Part shown: piece by piece, positions 5,328 to 6,759 of the stretch
How the letters are laid out: every line of letters begins with the position of its first letter
Numbering within the stretch: the first letter of the stretch is position 1
Assembly (NCBI GenBank): GCA_002919115.1
Contig: PKER01000306.1
Location: 1 to 6,759 of the forward strand
From: a bacterium
GTDB lineage: Bacteria; Actinomycetota; Thermoleophilia; Solirubrobacterales; 70-9
Length of the DNA stretch: 6,759 nucleotides
Direction of reading: 5' to 3'
Made by a program: the position numbers and the translations under genes
Notes under the pieces: model-generated
Told to the model about the DNA's origin: nothing
Database searches by the model: none
What the model saw: the letters and a program-made list of their open reading frames with translations, nothing else

Positions 5328-5346
5328 CCCCGTAGCCACCACGGAG
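5328..5346. promoter_or_regulatory. Palindromic operator C, CBS/small-ORF divergent region
   Basis: CCCCGTAG-CCA-CCACGGAG: third copy of the 19-bp box, with two arm mismatches but the same CCA spacer. It lies about 102 bp from the CBS start (minus strand) and about 86 bp from the small membrane protein start (plus strand), so it may serve both directions. The 187-bp region 5236-5422 otherwise holds only the CBS promoter and the repeated 12-mer at 5365-5376. Confidence 0.65.
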
Positions 5347-5364
5347 GCCGGTCGCGGGTCCCGC

Positions 5365-5376
5365 ACGGATGGAGCG
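5365..5376 (+). promoter_or_regulatory. Accessory 12-bp element ACGGATGGAGCG (second copy)
   Basis: An exact copy of the 12-mer near hsp20 (1796-1807, opposite strand), again 30 bp from the operator centre. Here it lies on the rightward side, toward the small ORF/zinc-ribbon/USP set. At the place matching the hsp20 -10 stands GAGGCT (5392-5397), a poor -10, so a rightward operator-driven promoter is possible but weak. Confidence 0.4.
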
Positions 5377-5422
5377 TGTGGCGCCCCCTGCGAGGCTCGG
5401 CCCCGTCATGGAGATCTTGTCG

Positions 5423-5527
5423 ATGACGCAGATCGCAGTCGGCCTCGCCGCCGTTCTGATCGCGCTCGGTTTCGCGATCCCGCCGCACGGGCGCCGCGGC
5501 CCGCGGCGGAGGATCCGCGGTCTATGA
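5423..5527 (+). CDS. Small single-helix membrane protein
   Basis: A 34-aa frame beginning MTQIAVGLAAVLIALGFAI: one hydrophobic segment of about 16 residues, followed by a strongly basic tail (HGRRGPRRRIRG). By the positive-inside rule the tail would be cytoplasmic. ATG at 5423 is preceded by GGAG (5410-5413) with 9 nt spacing. An in-frame ATG at 5408 would add MEILS but has a poorer ribosome-binding site. It lies just downstream of operator C and upstream of the zinc-ribbon gene, on the same strand. I do not recognise it. A chance frame is possible, but the clear hydrophobic-then-basic pattern and ribosome-binding site favour a real small protein. Confidence 0.5.
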   Translation: MTQIAVGLAAVLIALGFAIPPHGRRGPRRRIRGL

Positions 5528-5603
5528 GCTTGGGATGCCCCGAGACATGTCCAAGGACAGGTCCGGGCGGCCCGGCCGGTGGTGGACGTAGCTGAGGGTT
5601 GCC

Positions 5604-5810
5604 ATGCCTCTCGTTCGGTGCCCCCACTGCGGAGAGGACACGTTCACGATCGCCGGCTGGGCCGACCTGGACCGGTGCGCGAGCTGCGGCAAGGCGCTCG
5701 CGCGGGCGCGCGTCGTGGAGCTGCAGCGGGCCGCGATCGAGCTGGGGTGGCGCCGCCGGCGCTCGAGCCCCGCGGCGCCGCAGCGGCGCAGGCCGCGGGC
5801 GGGAGCCTGA
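5604..5810 (+). CDS. Small zinc-ribbon protein
   Basis: A 68-aa protein whose N-terminal half is a zinc ribbon with two CxxC knuckles, C6-P-H-C9 and C25-A-S-C28. The C-terminal half is an amphipathic helix (ALARARVVELQRAAIELGW) followed by a very basic, Arg/Pro-rich tail (RRRRSSPAAPQRRRPRAGA) that could contact nucleic acid. The ATG has GAGGG about 7 nt upstream. The stop is separated from the next ATG by a single base, so co-transcription and translational coupling with the universal stress protein are very likely. Function is unknown; the zinc ribbon is a fold-level call. Confidence 0.75.
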   Translation: MPLVRCPHCGEDTFTIAGWADLDRCASCGKALARARVVELQRAAIELGWRRRRSSPAAPQRRRPRAGA

Positions 5811-5811
5811 G

Positions 5812-6678
5812 ATGAAGATCCTCGTGGGCTACGACGGGAGCGAGCACGCTGACGAGGCCCTGCGCTTCGCCCGCTCGCTCGCGGCGATCGAGGGCGCCGA
5901 GATCCACGTCGTGGCGGCGCTCGACTACGCGCCCCCGCCGATCGCCGTCGACGCCTACGAGCGCGCCGTGCACGAACGCTTCGAGGAGGTCTTCGCGCGC
6001 GCCGCGTCGGTGCTCGACGGCGCCCCCTTCGAGCCCCGTCCGGTCCGCGACTCCTCGCCCGCGCGGGCGCTCAACGACCGCGCCGAGCACGAGGGGGCGG
6101 ACCTGATCGTCCTGGGCTCGACCCACCACGGCCCGCTCGGCCGCGTCTACCCCGGGAGCGTGGCCGAGCGCCTGCTGAACGGAGCGCCCTGCCCGGTGGT
6201 GGTCGTGCCGCGCGGGTACTCGCCGGACCGGCCGGGCCTCGGCCTCGTCGGCGTGGGCTACGACGGCTCGCCCGAGAGCCGGGCGGCGCTCGCCGCAGCC
6301 AAGCGCTTCGCCAAGTCGCTGGACGCCGAGCTCGAGCTGATCGGGGTCGTGCGCCCGCTCGCGCCGGCCTCACCGGTGGTGGCGGCCGGGGGCGCTGCCC
6401 AGGTGGAGGCCGCGCTGCGCGAGCGCCTGCGGGAGGCGCTCACCGAGGCCGCCGAGGAGATCGACTGCGAGTTCGAGGTGACCACCGCGCTGCTCGAGGG
6501 CGATCCCGCCGCGGCGCTCGCCGCGCGCGGCGTCGAGCTCGACCTGCTCGTCTTGGGCTCGCGTGGCTACGGGCCGATCCGCCGCGCCCTGCTCGGCAGC
6601 GTCTCCGCCGCCGTTGCGCGCACCGCGCCTTGCCCCGTCCTGATCGTCCCGCGCGAGTGGGATGGGGGGGTGATCTGA
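5812..6678 (+). CDS. Tandem universal stress protein (two UspA domains)
   Basis: A 288-aa protein with two UspA domains: about 1-134 (MKILVGYDGSEHADEALRFA to CPVVVVPRG) and about 143-282 (LGLVGVGYDGSPESRAALAAA to CPVLIVPRE). This is the double-domain form, like Rv2623 of the M. tuberculosis DosR regulon. The second domain has the full ATP motif G-2x-G-9x-G-S (G249, G252, G262, S263). In the first, the second Gly is His105 (G102, H105, G115, S116), so ATP binding there may be weakened. D8 and D151 occupy the usual nucleotide-contacting position. ATG at 5812 follows GGGAG by 6 nt and the zinc-ribbon stop by one base; the frame is open 5' of this but overlaps that gene. No copy of the operator lies directly upstream, so control would come from 5328-5346 through the upstream genes, if at all. 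Confidence 0.93.
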   Translation: MKILVGYDGSEHADEALRFARSLAAIEGAEIHVVAALDYAPPPIAVDAYERAVHERFEEVFARAASVLDGAPFEPRPVRDSSPARALNDRAEHEGADLIVLGSTHHGPLGRVYPGSVAERLLNGAPCPVVVVPRGYSPDRPGLGLVGVGYDGSPESRAALAAAKRFAKSLDAELELIGVVRPLAPASPVVAAGGAAQVEAALRERLREALTEAAEEIDCEFEVTTALLEGDPAAALAARGVELDLLVLGSRGYGPIRRALLGSVSAAVARTAPCPVLIVPREWDGGVI

Positions 6679-6692
6679 AGGTGGCGGAAGAG

Positions 6693-6759
6693 ATGCTGCG
6701 AAGGGGTGCCCCCAGGCTTGCCCTCCTCCTCGCCGCGCTGGCGGCGCCGGCGGCCCGGG
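6693..6759 (+). CDS. Start of a further gene, probably exported (partial)
   Basis: An open frame runs off the window: MLRRGAPRLALLLAALAAPAAR. Basic residues followed by a Leu/Ala-rich core look like a signal peptide or membrane anchor. GGAAGAG lies just upstream of the ATG; GTG at 6681 in the same frame is an alternative start, adding VAEE. It begins within 15 nt of the USP stop, so it could share its transcript. Too short to assign a function. Confidence 0.45.
   Translation, partial: MLRRGAPRLALLLAALAAPAAR

Noticed and set aside
5544..5551. GACATGTC palindrome before the zinc-ribbon gene as a further operator
   Set aside because: It does not match the 19-bp consensus and is too short; expected by chance in this composition.
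4864..5595. Plus-strand frame opposite the CBS gene and through operator C
   Set aside because: It is compositional: it crosses the CBS gene and the regulatory region, and its product is Arg-rich and featureless.

Overview
The window is very GC-rich (roughly 70% or more by eye) and densely coding, with strong G/C third-position bias and GTG/ATG starts. The kinase, response regulator and stress genes look actinobacterial. My best guess is a deep-branching actinobacterium (Thermoleophilia/Solirubrobacterales-like) rather than a mycobacterium or Streptomyces. That placement is inference from composition and protein style.

Layout, left to right: (1) a C-rich tract and a strong terminator hairpin at the left edge; (2) a secreted HExxH metalloprotease-like protein (87-1142, +); (3) a convergent intergenic region with two GC hairpins; (4) hsp20 (1287-1736, -) and a dodecin gene (1944-2144, +) diverging from one regulatory region; (5) a GAF-GAF histidine kinase (2247-3995, +) meeting tail-to-tail a NarL/LuxR response regulator (3999-4652, -); (6) a two-CBS-domain protein (4810-5235, -); (7) a rightward set: a tiny one-helix membrane protein (5423-5527), a zinc-ribbon protein (5604-5810), a tandem universal stress protein (5812-6678) and the first codons of another gene (6693 onward).

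The main result is that regions 4-7 look like a compact DosR/DevR-type (hypoxia/NO/CO dormancy) regulon with its own sensor. The kinase has the DosS/DosT architecture and a GAF-A domain carrying the probable haem-ligand His (H123) and distal Tyr (Y145). The gene neighbours are the classic output families of that regulon in Mycobacterium: Hsp20 (HspX-like), CBS pair (Hrp1-like) and USP (Rv2623-like), here with a dodecin and a zinc-ribbon protein.

Independently of homology, a 19-bp palindrome with consensus YCCGTAG-CCA-CTACGGA occurs three times, each time in an intergenic region: upstream of hsp20/dodecin, of the response regulator, and of the CBS gene (facing the small membrane protein/zinc-ribbon/USP set on the other side). 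In all three leftward promoters a TAnnnT -10 hexamer lies at exactly the same distance (57.5 bp centre to centre), followed by a 31-35 nt leader and a ribosome-binding site. This predicts an autoregulated response regulator that activates the stress genes. The kinase has no copy of the box and a different, probably leaderless, promoter. The metalloprotease at the left appears to lie outside this regulon.
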